DNA of 64,000 nucleotides, taken from contig JAPQWV010000018.1 of NCBI GenBank assembly GCA_027422505.1, forward strand, positions 14,836,001 through 14,900,000, given 5' to 3'. The notes below the pieces were generated by a model. The model saw nothing but the letters and a program-made list of their open reading frames with translations. It ran no database searches and had not been told where the DNA came from. The position numbers and the translations under genes are program-made. The number at the start of each line of letters is the position of its first letter. Position 1 is the stretch's first letter. Below are positions 44,044-55,705 of the stretch, in pieces. This stretch comes from Craterostigma plantagineum. Its lineage: Eukaryota; Streptophyta; Magnoliopsida; Lamiales; Linderniaceae.

Positions 44044-44515
44044 TTAAACGTTTTCAATCACCAAAACTATTGGACCCCTTGAATAAAAATATTTTAAGTT
44101 AAAAAAAAAACTAACACTTTTTGAGGAAAATTATTTTTTCATGATTTGATGAGAAGAACATTCTGAGTCCAACGGGCGTAGTCAATTCTAACGCCCGTTT
44201 ATAATTTTCCTTCCGGTCCAAAAATTTTCTGTGTAGACTGCTTTTCTGTCAAATTTTTGAAAGTTAATCCACAAACATGTCCACGATCAATTATCCAATG
44301 ATCTATTTAGAACGATTTGGCATATTATAGAAAAAGTTTTGGTCATTTTCTCGAATCGTAATCATCACAAAATTTTACTGTACACACCAAAAATTTTCGA
44401 CACTGACTTTCTTCGATACTTCACGAGACTTCTCAAGTAAACCAAACTTTTCGAAACAGAACTTCAAAAAGCCAATTTTTTTAAAAAATAAATAATAATA
44501 TTATATTAATCAAAA
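44044..44515 (+). other. Copia C leader, right part
   Basis: AT-rich, non-coding sequence between the Gypsy 2 insertion and the first Copia C ATG. No gene seen. Confidence 0.6.
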
Positions 44516-45738
44516 ATGGATGCTCAAGCTAGGAAAATTGAGGAATTAGAAGCAAGACTTGCTAATAATTACTCCATGTTGCTTAAGCAACAAGAAAGCC
44601 TAGCATATGCTACTGAAGATTTGACCATTGCAAAGTCCAAGATCATTAGCTTAGAAACTAAGTTAGAAGATTGTGAAAAGAGGGTCTGCGAGATGAGTAA
44701 TAGTTTGCGTTCTTGCGAAGCTAAGCGAAATGAAGTCTCATCAAAATATGAGACTGTCTTAGAGGAACAGCGTATGCTTTACTCTACGATTAAGCGGTTA
44801 GAGACTGATATTTCGAATTTAGGTCCAACAGACAAAAACTCTCCTTCTAACTTAATTTCTATCGGGGAAATATTTTACATGACCAAAAACGTACTCTATG
44901 TGATACTCCAGAGACTCTTCGTAAATTGAAAGATTTACAAGATACTTTGGACTCTGAAAGGATAGGTTTTGGCGCTGAAAAGGAAAAGCTTTTAAAGGAG
45001 ATTTTATATCTCAAAAATTCCCCGTCTTTATCTGTTTCAAATGATTTGTCAAATAATACATCTTGCTCAAAACAGGTAAAGAAAACAAAAACTAAAAGAA
45101 GTATCCTTGTTCCTAAAACTGAGAAGGCTTTTACAAATAATTCTAAGTCAATTTTGAAAGAAGCTAAAACTCTAAGTAAAAGTAGAGCTTTAAAATTTGC
45201 TAAGGATCAATTGAAAATTAGGAAGGAGAAAGGAAAATAAATATTATCTTCGAAAATTAAAGTCGAAAATGTTCAAGATTTTTCCTCTCCCATTCCTATC
45301 AAAAGGGAAGCGTGCAAAGAAGAAGTTCCAAGCTTAAGCAAACGAACTTCTCAAATCCCGCACATTCATCATTATAAAGTGAATGATGTGAAATCTCGTA
45401 GGCAACATGACTCATCATCCAATGACGTATATAGCGCCATAAGCTCATATTGCTACTTGAAATATCCAGTCCAGATTCATTTAGAAAGCATCTTATGCGA
45501 CTGGCTAGGGAGAAAATCTTTAGGTCTTCTACACCTACGCACACATTCACTGGCGCTGAATTGTCATTTTCCTATAAGGTTCACCAAACCTGGATTCCTA
45601 AATCACAAATCAAATTGGATAGGACTTTAAAGGATGATTAAGGATCAATATCTGAACCAAATGTGCTGAACTTGTTTTCTGCTAACAAGGGAGGACCCAT
45701 CCAAAAATGGGTACCAAAATCCCGATAAAGTTTTTGCA
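44516..45738 (+). pseudogene. Copia C gag-like coiled-coil remnant (pol missing)
   Basis: Starts MDAQARKIEELEARLANN at 44516. The spacing of cysteines and leucines (IAKSKIISLETKLEDCEKR, SNSLRSCEAKRNE) resembles the coiled-coil half of Copia D gag (about 53500-54350). A frameshift near 44870-44920 joins to 44926-45240 (LKNSPSLSVSNDLSN, KKTKTKR). The tail at about 45440-45738 ends GGPIQKWVPKS with TAA, as at a Copia gag-pol border. The UBN2 part, zinc knuckle and the whole pol are absent. Copia C therefore looks like a gag-only (TR-GAG-like) derivative. Confidence 0.55.
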
Positions 45739-45742
45739 GAAT

Positions 45743-45885
45743 CCCAGCATGGGTATGTACTAAGAGAGCTGCTCCACACTCATGACTGGTAAGCGACGAG
45801 GGCAGTCAAACATCCCAGCGTGTATGGTATCTTCGGTTGCTCCACATACACGACTGGATAGCGATGCGAGCAACCACACGACGGT
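45743..45885. repeat. Tandem duplication downstream of Copia C gag remnant
   Basis: Two diverged 71-bp units, each starting CCCAGCRTG, with GCTCCACAYWCAYGACTGG in the middle. Confidence 0.7.
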
Positions 45886-47850
45886 ACATTATAAACATGC
45901 ATGACTCAAATGTACTTTAAATGTTAAATTTTCGCATGCATATGAGCTGAAATGTCCAATACCCCATGATAGGTCCATTTTAACTATGCGTATATCTTAA
46001 AGAACTTTGAGCTTAAACATTCACGTATGCATATAAGCTGGATCGTTAAAATACCTATTTTAAGTGTTAAATAACGAAAAACCTACATTCTAATGCATTT
46101 TTGAATAACAATAATTCTTATTGCATCTGATATGAAAATAGATAATTACGTTCACGTTTATTTAGTTGGGAAAGAACTTATATGTTTTAACGTGCATGCA
46201 TTGAGGGAAGTATCACTCCACAGTTACGAGGGGAGAGTATATTTTTAGGGGGAGTACATCTTATGTGCAAGATTTGAGGGGGAGAAACTAACTTTAACCC
46301 ATATACATATACGTATACAAATACCTATATCTATTACTATTACTATAATACATATAAGTATGTATCGGTATATATATATATATAAAGGGAAAAGAAAATC
46401 AAAAAAAAGAAAGAAAAACCATCTCAGACGCTTCCACCTCCCAAGACGGATTTCAACTGAAAACAAGCAACCCTCGATAACTCAAGAATTTCAAAAAGGT
46501 GAAGGTGACATCCTCACACTAACAAGAAGACGACATCAACTGAACTGCTCCCTGATCAAGCAGCACTCACCAAAATTGACGGACGCATGGATTCGACCAA
46601 CCTGAACCTAACCCCGGAACGTAGCCGAGAGTTAGTGAAGATTTCAAGTCCATAAAAGCCACATCCCTATTTGGCAATTCTTGACAAGACCAAAGAGTGG
46701 AAGATACAAAATTCTCTTAGCTCACAAATTACTCAGGCCATCCCATTTAGGTGCAGGAGTTGATTTCTATCAGCTCCCGGGTAGAAGTCGCCACATTTGG
46801 TCCAATGGCGCATGCACAACCAAGCCTTACCCACTCATCGATCTCCCTAAAGACCGATGTTTCATTAAATCACGAGGAGCCACGCATGCTATCACTGCTT
46901 CACTTGGAAGCGGGAGATATTGAATTAAGTGGTAGTTAGCCCCACACCACTGAACTTCCTTGAACACATCGAGTCCAGGTGTCCTCACTACCTAAATGTT
47001 TTATAATTTTTAGGACACATACACTTTTTCTTATCTGGACTTCATGACCAGATCAGAACTTCCATAGACACATCAAAACAACAACGGCATCAGGCCAACG
47101 TCTGCGAGCTACGCTCCTAGATCGATGTTAACGGAACGCCTATGTGGCTCCAGTTCTAAGCCCTGTCCTCACAGGTCGCGTCTCAGAGTTTAACTCTGAA
47201 CTCCTGTCGATGGATTGCCTTAGTGGCTCCGTCTGGTTATTACCCACACCGACCTGTCGTTTGTGTATTTCTTCGACTCCTATACAAGCATGCCGATCTT
47301 GTTAACACGAATCGCCATGAGGGGGAGAAGGGGACACGTATTAACAAACAAGTATAAACAAACAGGTCGGACCACCCACCAATTTCCTCCGAGCATACCA
47401 CTACGAAGCCGGGGTCACCTGCACTTAAACATCACATTATAAGGATAGGAGCCTTGGCACAGTTTAGAACACACCCCACGCTCACCATCAAATTCCACGG
47501 CGCTTACCACAATGAAGCCGAACTCCACTGAACCTACAACGTCACATTCCAAAGGAGCTTTCGCACATGTTAAAAGACACCCCACGCATACTTTCTTCTG
47601 GATCCAGACAAGCTTCCTCGAGGCCGAACCAGACAACTTCCTTCGACGAAGACGAATATGGCGCTGAGAAGAAGAAGATTGGAGAAGACTTGACGACTTC
47701 AAGATACGGAAAAAGACAAGGACAAGATGCAAACAAAATTTCAAAGATCTGCAACATCATCAAGAAACGAATATCGGAGCGTGGATCACAGCATACATCC
47801 GATGTACAACGTAATGTCGAGAGGCATGTCGAGAGAACATTTTCGCAGAT
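45886..47850 (+). other. Copia C 3' region, non-coding, with polypurine tracts
   Basis: No pol or other gene found. GGGGGAG-type tracts occur near 46239, 46271 and 47320, as expected before a 3' LTR, but no TGTTAGG...CCAACA LTR follows. Short ORFs here have no recognisable features. Confidence 0.5.
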
Positions 47851-47854
47851 ATAA

Positions 47855-49240
47855 AGGAAATTTGCACTCAGTCTTATTCATGAATTTTGCATATACAGGG
47901 AAATTTCGCATTCAAAGGAAATTTTCGCATGTAGCATGGAAATTTCGCATTCAGTGTAAAGTTTCGCATGTATTGGGAAATTTTCGCAAGTTATAACACA
48001 CATGTCGTGAGAAAGTTTCACAGGTTATATGAAAGTTTCGCGGAGGTAAAGAGCTTTGTGGACTGCGAAAATTTTTGTTCACTGTAGTTGCGAATAGTGA
48101 AGATGCGAAAATATGTAATATGAAGTGATGTGTTATTAGAATTTCGCGGGGCTAAACTCACTGTAGCAGGGAAAGTTTTGTCGTGAGGGAAAAAGATTTT
48201 CTCAGATAAACTTTCGCGGCACTTAACATACTGTAGCAGCGGAAAAAAAATTTTAACACATGTAAATTCTCGGGCGAAAGTTTCGCAGTTTCTTAGTCAC
48301 TTAGCAGCGAAAATTTTTAACATAAGAAATTTCTCGGAGAAAATAAAGTTTCGCGGGGCTTAACACGCTGTAGCAGCGAGAAAAATTTTAACATATGTAA
48401 TTTCTCGGAGAAATTTTCACGGATTACTCACTGTAGCGCAAGAAATTTCTCGGATAAAATAAAGTTTCGCGCTCACTGTAGCAGCGAATTTTAACGTTTT
48501 AAAGCAATTTTTCTGAGAATTTTTTCGCGGTGAAGAACACAGTGCGATATCGTGCGAAACTACGCAATGTTTTAGCCTTAGACCTACGCAAATCTCAACC
48601 AAAATGCAATAATCTGGACTCAATCAACTCGAAATTGGATGGGCAATGCATATTTGAGGGTATTAAACATCAATAATCTAACATGCGTTTGATTTAGAGC
48701 CGAGAAAAATTAATTCAAACCTAACAGATTTAATTAAAATGGGGCAAAACAGAATAAGACGAACAGATATTTGGATTATTTAAGGTGTATTCATACCGAA
48801 AAAGCTTGATTTTGAAGTCGAAGAATGCAGATAAGTGGATTTTGAATGCAGATTGGACGTCGACAATGATGCGAGGGGTTGCGAAATTTTGAAAGAGGGG
48901 GTTGCGAAAATTTTGAATTTTTCTCGGGAATTTTAGGATTGTAAAATGTGTTAAGTGTTTAGGGTTTTAGGGGTTTTAGTCACTGTATATGCGAAATTTT
49001 GAGTTAATGGGTCGAAATTTCGTGGGCTTGGTCAAAGCCTCAACTGAGCTGAATTTTCGCGGGTTTGGTCAAAGTTGGGTCCAATTGAGGTTCAATTGGT
49101 CCAATTTTGACCCTTTTTGACCAGAAAAATTAGAAATTCAACCCAAAATATTTTAATCGGTCCAATTTTGACTCAGTTTGACCAAACTTTAAAATTTCAA
49201 CCCAATTTTTTTTTATATAAAAAATAAAATAAATAGAAAA
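47855..49240. other. Non-coding region rich in TTTCGC and TTCTCGG words
   Basis: Many short words (GAAATTTCGC, AATTTCTCGG, CACTGTAGCAGCG) recur at irregular spacing at 47880-48540. A similar composition on the same strand is found in the Copia D leader (about 56030-56770). Positions 48600-49240 include CCAATTTTGACC-like repeats. No gene recognised. Confidence 0.55.
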
Positions 49241-49244
49241 AATC

Positions 49245-49335
49245 AGAAGCTCCCCCTTAATCGAGAAACTTCCCGTTTTAAATAATGGAAGAAAAAATAG
49301 ATGCTCCCCCTTAATCGAAAACTCCCCCTCAAAAG
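49245..49335 (-). other. Copia D polypurine tracts
   Basis: Three minus-strand GGGGGAG stretches at about 49250-49256, 49303-49310 and 49322-49330, just downstream of the pol stop. No LTR start is recognisable beyond them. Confidence 0.6.
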
Positions 49336-49421
49336 ACATAATTCAGAAGACACATAGATATTGAAGTGAAGTGGAAAAAAAAATATATACACTTTATCAA
49401 AGTTCATGTAGGGTCGATTGA

Positions 49422-51479
49422 TCACAACTGAATATTCAACATGCCCAACATAGTCACTAGGTGTTGGAATCGTTTGACATCCAACGGTTTTGTGAAGATG
49501 TCGGCCAGTTGATCTTCGGTTGTGATGTAGTGCAATTCAATCGTGCCTTGTTCGACATGTTCTTTGATGAAGTGGTGACGAATATCTATGTGTTTCGTTC
49601 TTGAGTGATGTACTGGATTACTCGTCATCGCAATAGCACTTTTTGAGTCACAGTAAATGGGAATTTTATCAACATGAAAATTAAAATCTCGTAGTTGGGT
49701 TCTCATCCACAAAAGTTGTGAACAGCAACTAGCGGCGGCGACATATTCTGCCTCCGTCGATGAAGTTGAGACACAGTTTTGTTTTCGAGACGACCAACTT
49801 ACGAGTTTACCTCCCAAGAAGTGTGCAGCTCCAGAAGTGCTTTTTCGGTCCATCTTGCATCCTGCGTAATCCGAGTCAGAGAATCCAACTAGTTTGAAGT
49901 CCGATAGAGTGGGGTACCACAAACCCGGATTGGGTGTTCCTTTGAGATAGCGGAGGATTCTTTTGACAGCAGTGAGATGGGATTCCTTTGGTGTTGCCTG
50001 AAAACGAGCGCAGATTCCTGTCGAGAGAACGATGTCCGGTCGACTAGCAGTAAGATACAAAAGAGAACCTATTATCCCTCGATAGATGGTTTGGTCAACG
50101 GGAACACCAGATGGGTCCGCGTCAGGTCGGCCAGAGGGTGACATAGGTGTAGCAGCAGTCTTGGCATCCTTCATTCCATATTTCTCGAGGATGTCATGGA
50201 TGTAATTGGACTGATTGATGAAGATTCCGTTGGGGAGTTGCATTACTTGAAGACCAAGAAAGAAGTTCAGCTCACCCATCATACTCATTTCGAATTTCTC
50301 TTTCATCAATTCTGCGAACTCTTCACACAGTTGTGGTTTAGTCGATCCAAAAGTGATATCATCTACATAAATCTGTACAATCATTATGTCCGGGCCACTC
50401 CGCTTGGTGAAGAGAGTTGTATCCAGAGATCCTTTCTTGAATCCAGACTGAACAAGGAAGTCTGAAAGGACGTCATACCAAGCTCTGGGAGCCTGTTTTA
50501 GTCCGTAGAGGGCCTTGTAGAGTCGATATACGTGATGAGGAAACTCTTCGCTCAAGAACCCTTCAGGTTGATCAACGTACACTTCTTCTTTGAGAAATCC
50601 ATTCAGAAATGCAGTCTTCACGTCCATTTGGTAGACTTTAAAGTTCTTGTGAGCAGCAAAGGCAAGAAAAATTCGTATGGCTTCGATCCTAGCAACTGGG
50701 GCGAAAGTTTCATCGTAGTCGATACCTTCTTGTTGGTTGTACCCCTTAGCCACAAGTCTTGCTTTATTGCGAATAACAACACCGTCTTCATCCTTTTTGT
50801 TCTTGAAGATCCATTTTGTGCCGATAATGGATCTATTGCGAGGTCGTGGTACGAGTTCCCAAACTTGTAAACGTTCAAACTGATTTATTTCCTCCTGCAT
50901 TGCAATCAGCCAATCGGGATCGTTGAGAGCTTCAGCTACTCGTGATGGTTCGACTTGACTGAGATAGCAAGCAAACAGACTTTCATTCATCGTAGCCGAA
51001 CGTGTCGAAACACCGGATGTGAGGTCCCCAATAATCTGGTCTGTAGGATGAGACCGAGTCCAGAGTGGTACATTGGTCAGTGAGGAGCTAGCCGCATTTG
51101 TGTCTATTGGAGGCTCATTAGATTGGGGTCCGGTGTCCGTAGAAGAGATCTCAACCATAGTGGATGGAGAGGGTTCATCATCAGGATCAGCAATGTTCCC
51201 AAGGTTGGGTAAAATGTCGTCTTCATTGAGATTGAGTGCATCCAAGTTTGGAGGGACGACGTCATTGCCGATAACTGGTGGTGTAGGTGGAGTGGGTGCA
51301 GCGGTAGGTTCAGTGGTGGCGGCGGGAGTCTTGGGAACTGGATAGAAGTACTCGAAAAGTAGATCGAGATCCAGCTCACCAGAGTTGCCCTCAGATGAGG
51401 AAGTTCTCGCCGTTGAAGGTTGGCCTTTTGTCAACGAATGTAGAAGACCTGGTTCTGGACTAATATGAGCAGAAGCCAT
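49422..51479 (-). pseudogene. Copia D reverse transcriptase and RNase H
   Basis: 685-codon frame. After an acidic proline-rich stretch: [90 protein letters not shown], catalytic [10 protein letters not shown] at about 50348-50377, and [13 protein letters not shown]. RNase [61 protein letters not shown], ending LGMLNIQL. No internal stop. It continues the upstream PR-IN frame except for one TGA at 51531-51533, so it is probably the second part of a single pol polyprotein. Confidence 0.92.
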
Positions 51480-51530
51480 GAGGTCGCCTTCGCTTTCGTC
51501 AAAGGTGACATTTGTGCTCTCAATGACAGA

Positions 51531-52757
51531 TCATTTCTCCTTAAGATAGACTCTGTATGCCTTCGAGTTTAGCGAATAACCAACAAAGATTCCTTCGAGT
51601 GCTTTTGGATCAAGCTTCCCAAGATGTTGGCGATCATTGGCAACAGAACATCGGCATCCGAAAACCCTTAGATACGATATATCTGGTATACGACGGTTGT
51701 TCAACATCTCGTATGGAGTGCGGTTGAATCTCTTGTGGATGGAAGCCCGGTTCTGCGTGTAACAGACTGTTTGAATAGCTTCGCCCCAAAGAGAGTGAGG
51801 AAGGCCGGATTGGATGAGGAGAGTCCTAGCTGCTTCAACTAGTGTTCTGTTCTTACGCTCAACGACACCATTCTGTTCCGGTGTCTTCACAGCTGAGAAC
51901 TGCTGAGTGATGCCCTGAGTGGCATAGAAATCACTGAGCTTCTTGTTCTTAAACTCAGTTCCGTTGTCAGTTCTGATAATCCGAACCTTCTGTTGATGGA
52001 GAGTTTGGGACGTAACAACAAACTCGATAATTATATCAGGAACTTCATCCTTTGTACGAATGAGTTTCGTCCATGTGTAGCGTGAAAAATCGTCGACAAT
52101 CACAAGAATATACCGTCTTCCTCCGAGTGTGGCCGTAGGCATTGGGCCACATAGATCCATATGTAAGAGCTCGAGGATTAGCTTAGAGGACGGTGTTTCC
52201 TTGGATATGTGAGACGATCGCTTCATCTTCCCCAATTCACAGGCAGAGCAGAGGTGTTCCTTATGATATGTTAGTTGGGGTAGACCGTTGACGAGTTTAT
52301 CTTGACGCAGTTTGTTGATAGTCTTGAAATTGAGATGAGAAAGACGTCGGTGCCATAGATCATTCAACTTGGGTGCAGCCCGAGAGAGAAGGCATACTGG
52401 TCGAGAGGTCGTGAGATTGAGTACGTAGAGGTGAGACGTGCGCGTTCCAGAAAGAAGTGGCAGTCCCGAGGCATCTATAATGCTGCAGATGTCAGATTCG
52501 AAGAGAACCTTGTATCCTTTGTCGCAGAAACGACCAATGCTGAAGAGATTGTAGCTCAAACCCTCAACGTAAGAGATGCCCTTGATCGTCAGTTTGTCAT
52601 GGACGAGATCACCAGTTCCGAGAATTGGCGCCATTTGACTGTTTCCGAAGGAGACCCTTCCGAGATAGCGCTCGGAGAAGTTGCTCAGCAGCTCCTTGTT
52701 CCCCGTCATGTGTATGGAGCAACCCGAGTCTAGATACCACACATGACAGACCTGCAA
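51531..52757 (-). pseudogene. Copia D protease and integrase
   Basis: Protease begins VWYLDSGCSIHMTGNKELL (D-S-G active site), with LSYNLFSIGRFCDKGYKVLF. Integrase: zinc-binding LWHRRLSHLNFKTINKL ... LCSACELGK, then LLHMDLCGPMPT, VDDFSRYTWTKLI, RTDNGTEFKNKKLSDF and KTPEQNGVVERKNRTL (D, D and E present). The C-terminus is VFGCRCSVANDRQHLGKLDPKA then GIFVGYSLNSKAYRVYL. The frame ends in TGA at 51531-51533, but the next 17 codons lead in frame to the RT ORF. The TGA is therefore either a point mutation or a read-through site; mutation is more likely. Confidence 0.92.
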
Positions 52758-52760
52758 TCA

Positions 52761-53456
52761 TTAGCAAATGTTGGGTCCCCGTTTACTGACGGGGCATTCT
52801 TGTGATACAAGTAAAATTTTCATGCGCTTAATGGGAAATGTGGATTCTAAATTAGATTGTGTTGATTCTAATTTAGCTTTCCCTTTGTCGTTTGTTTGAT
52901 TAGGCGGGATTGTGGTTTTCCTAACCCATATTTTCCTAATTCGTGCTTGCATGTTTGGCGCCGTATACATGAATTGACGTGGGTAACGTTGTTGTTGTTT
53001 TCGTGCTTCGGTTTTGGTCGCCTTTGGCTTGCGAGTAGTAGGTGAGTTTGCGTTTGATGACGAGAGACGTTTTCGCTTGACCTTAGGATTTGGCGAGATG
53101 GGAGAATTCCAAGACGTCGTAGAGAAGGTTCGCTTCCGAGGTCGGAGTGTTGCGTGTTCATGTGTTTCATATTCATGAAATCGTGGGAGAACAAAATCAT
53201 TGCAACAGCACATAGACATAAGTTTGGTAAAAGAAAGATAAGTTTTGGCAACATAATTGTCTACGACCTTAGGATATTGGGATTCAGTACATAGAGAGGA
53301 AGGACGAATATAGGATGGTTTTTTCTTCTTGTCATCGAAGAGTGGATTCGCCTTTGTCTGATACGTACTGCCCTCCAGAGACGACGAACTCACATTCCCT
53401 GTATCCATAAGAATACTAGAGTTAGTGTTAGAACATATGTCAGCTTCAGGAGTCAT
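52761..53456 (-). pseudogene. Copia D gag-pol linker
   Basis: 231-codon frame upstream of the protease, with a serine- and asparagine-rich start (ICSNTNSSILMDTGNVSSSS), a basic middle (PNPKVKRKRLSSSN) and RKIWVRK near its end. It terminates in TAA TGA just before the protease motif. No domain recognised. It probably belongs to the extended gag of this family. Confidence 0.6.
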
Positions 53457-53498
53457 TTTCGCCGTCCTCTTACATTTACATGTTTGAGAATCGGGTAC

Positions 53499-55705
53499 TT
53501 AACTCGATGTGGAGGGATAGTTCGCATTGGGAAATTTTTCTACTGTGTAGATTTTGCTAAGTAGCTCATCTCGCTCTTTTGCAAAGGCCTTCCTTTCTAC
53601 TTCTAGTTGTCGTTCTAGTTCTGCTATGAGTAGTAGTTTCTTTGGGATGTAAGTGCGAGAGAGCACATCTTGAAAAGCAACTTCCTGTTCTTTGTTTGGG
53701 AGTAAGGTTTCGACATCCTCCGAGAGTGAGGATACCTTAGTCTTATCTCTATTGTTCAACTCTGTGTAGTCATACGCAATTTCTGCCCAATGAATGTTCT
53801 GTTCTCTTGTTTCTTCTGAGATGGCAGCGGAGGATGATCTCACAAATGGCTTAAGCTGCGGGGGAGCACCATTTCTTGTTTGCAAGAATGCAGTGTTGCA
53901 CATGTTGTATCTTTTAACTGTTAGCGGTGTTGGATTGCAATTGCTAGACAGTCCGATCCCCCCCCCCCCCGTGCGTTGTAGAATTCTGTTTCCACTGGTT
54001 GGTTCAATAGGCATAAAATGCGTGAGTTTTCGTTTCTAAGGTGAAGTTGCTCTTCAAGTTCTTTCACCTTGTGGTATAGCCTAACTCTTTCCTTCGTAAG
54101 CAGTTCATATTGGGAGGCCGTCAGGAGGCGAGAAGTTTCACATGAACTAATGGCTAGTGTAGTTTCCTTAACCTTAGTCTCACTTTGTTTGTTCTTGCTT
54201 TGCAGACGTTTGACTAAAGCTTCAGAGGCCATTAGACGTTCGTTTGCACAGGCAAGTTCTTCTACTTTTAGACTAAGTAAGGCATAGTTGTTTTCAAATT
54301 TTAGCTTAAGTTCATCATAATCCCTAGCATCTACGGTGGGTTTCTTAATGGCGTGTCGGTGAGTAAACACATCATCGAGGTGTGAGATTCGTACCTCAGA
54401 CTCAGCGTTGGTAGGAGTATTAGCTGTGTTTTCACCGGTGTGATCCATCTCCTCGTCCTCGTCATGTTCGACCAGCCTTGCCATGCAGCAATCTTCATCC
54501 TTAGGCTCCTCGTCTTCTGAAGTGTCATTCACCCATTCAGCCTCCTCGGTGAGTAGAGCTTTCCCACTTTCCACCTTGCGGGTCATTCTGGCCTTACGGT
54601 CGTAGTAGCCGGAGTCCTTCACGCGTGGGGCGTGGCATTCTTTGGCAAAGTGGCCTATCTTTCCACACCGAAAGCACTTCACAGACTTTTGAGGTGTGGA
54701 GTCCTCTTCTTTCTTTGTTGGCTTGGCTTCCTCTGTGGGAGTGGTCTTTTTGGTGCCGCTATAGGTTCTTTGGCGATTGGAAGAGGATGAGGATTTTTTC
54801 CCGATCTTCTTTGAGACCAACTTAGTGAGCATTGCCAGTTGCTTGCGTATATCACGAACATCTTCGTCTGATTCTGTATCAGCTTCGGATCCTGAAGAAG
54901 TGTCAGATACAACAGCTGGTAGCTTTCCTTTGTTCTGTTTGGTCTTAGTGGTGGAAGATCGATCATTGGTTTTGTTCGAGAGGAGGGCCAGTGGGTCGAC
55001 TCGAGTGTTGGTGGACTGAGGTTGCACGTATGGAGCATAGGCAGACAGACTGTCATAAAGAGCATGGATGGAAGTGTTGGAGAGGTCCTTACTCTGAATC
55101 ATCATCACGATTGCATTGCCCCACTGTGGTTTGAGGCTTCCAAGAAAGCGGTTGTTGATATCGAATTTGTCCCTCGAGATCCTGGCTTTCTTGAGTTCAT
55201 TGATGACCTTCAGGTATCTGAGGTACGTGTCACGCAGCTCCTCTCCTTCGTAGGCTTGGAAGTGTTCATACTGTGAGAGACAGGCTGATTTCCTCCCTTG
55301 AGCACTTTCAGTTGTGCCTGCCATGATTTCTACGAGTTCATCCCATATTTCTTTAGCAGTTGTGCAGCACTCGATGTGAGCATAGACTTCGTTGCCCATA
55401 GCCTGGAAGAGGTATCCTTTGGCAGTCTCGTCGGCCTGTACGCGAGCCAGTTCATCCTCATTGATGGGACCTCTTGGAGTGCGGCGTTCATCCATGGGAG
55501 GGTTTGCGTTTGGCTGTGCAGGGATGATTGTCCAGAACTGTGCTGGGCCGTTGAATATGGAGTCCAGAAGGTATTGAGAGACTGGTGCGCCTTTGTTCCT
55601 GATGAACGTGAGGAACCGGTTTGTCCATATGCTGTAGTCGCCTTGTCGCAGCATCGGAGGCCTGGTGTCGGAGCACACTGTGGAGATGTCATTCGTGGTA
55701 GACAT
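53499..55705 (-). pseudogene. Copia D gag
   Basis: Starts MSTTNDISTVCSDTRPPML at 55705. N-terminal gag fold: LRQGDYSIWTNRFLTFIRNKG, then MGNEVYAHIECCTTAKEIWDEL, YEGEELRDTYLRYLKVINEL and DINNRFLGSLKPQWGNAIVM (about residues 15-215). The zinc knuckle CFRCGKIGHFAKEC lies near residue 344. A coiled coil (ELKLKFENNYALLSLKVEEL onward) follows. At a run of 13 C at 53958-53970 (G on this strand) the frame changes. The new frame (from 54014) continues DYTELNNRDKTKVSSLSEDV, another coiled coil, and ends at 53499. A one-base slip in the run accounts for the shift. Confidence 0.9.

Noticed and set aside
46240..46470. Gene-like stretch with a TATA repeat
   Set aside because: Low complexity, (TA)n and purine-rich; no coding evidence.
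49245..49335. Possible CRISPR-like or regulatory array of short repeats
   Set aside because: These are polypurine tracts downstream of Copia pol. There are no direct repeats with regular spacers, and the sequence is a plant genome.
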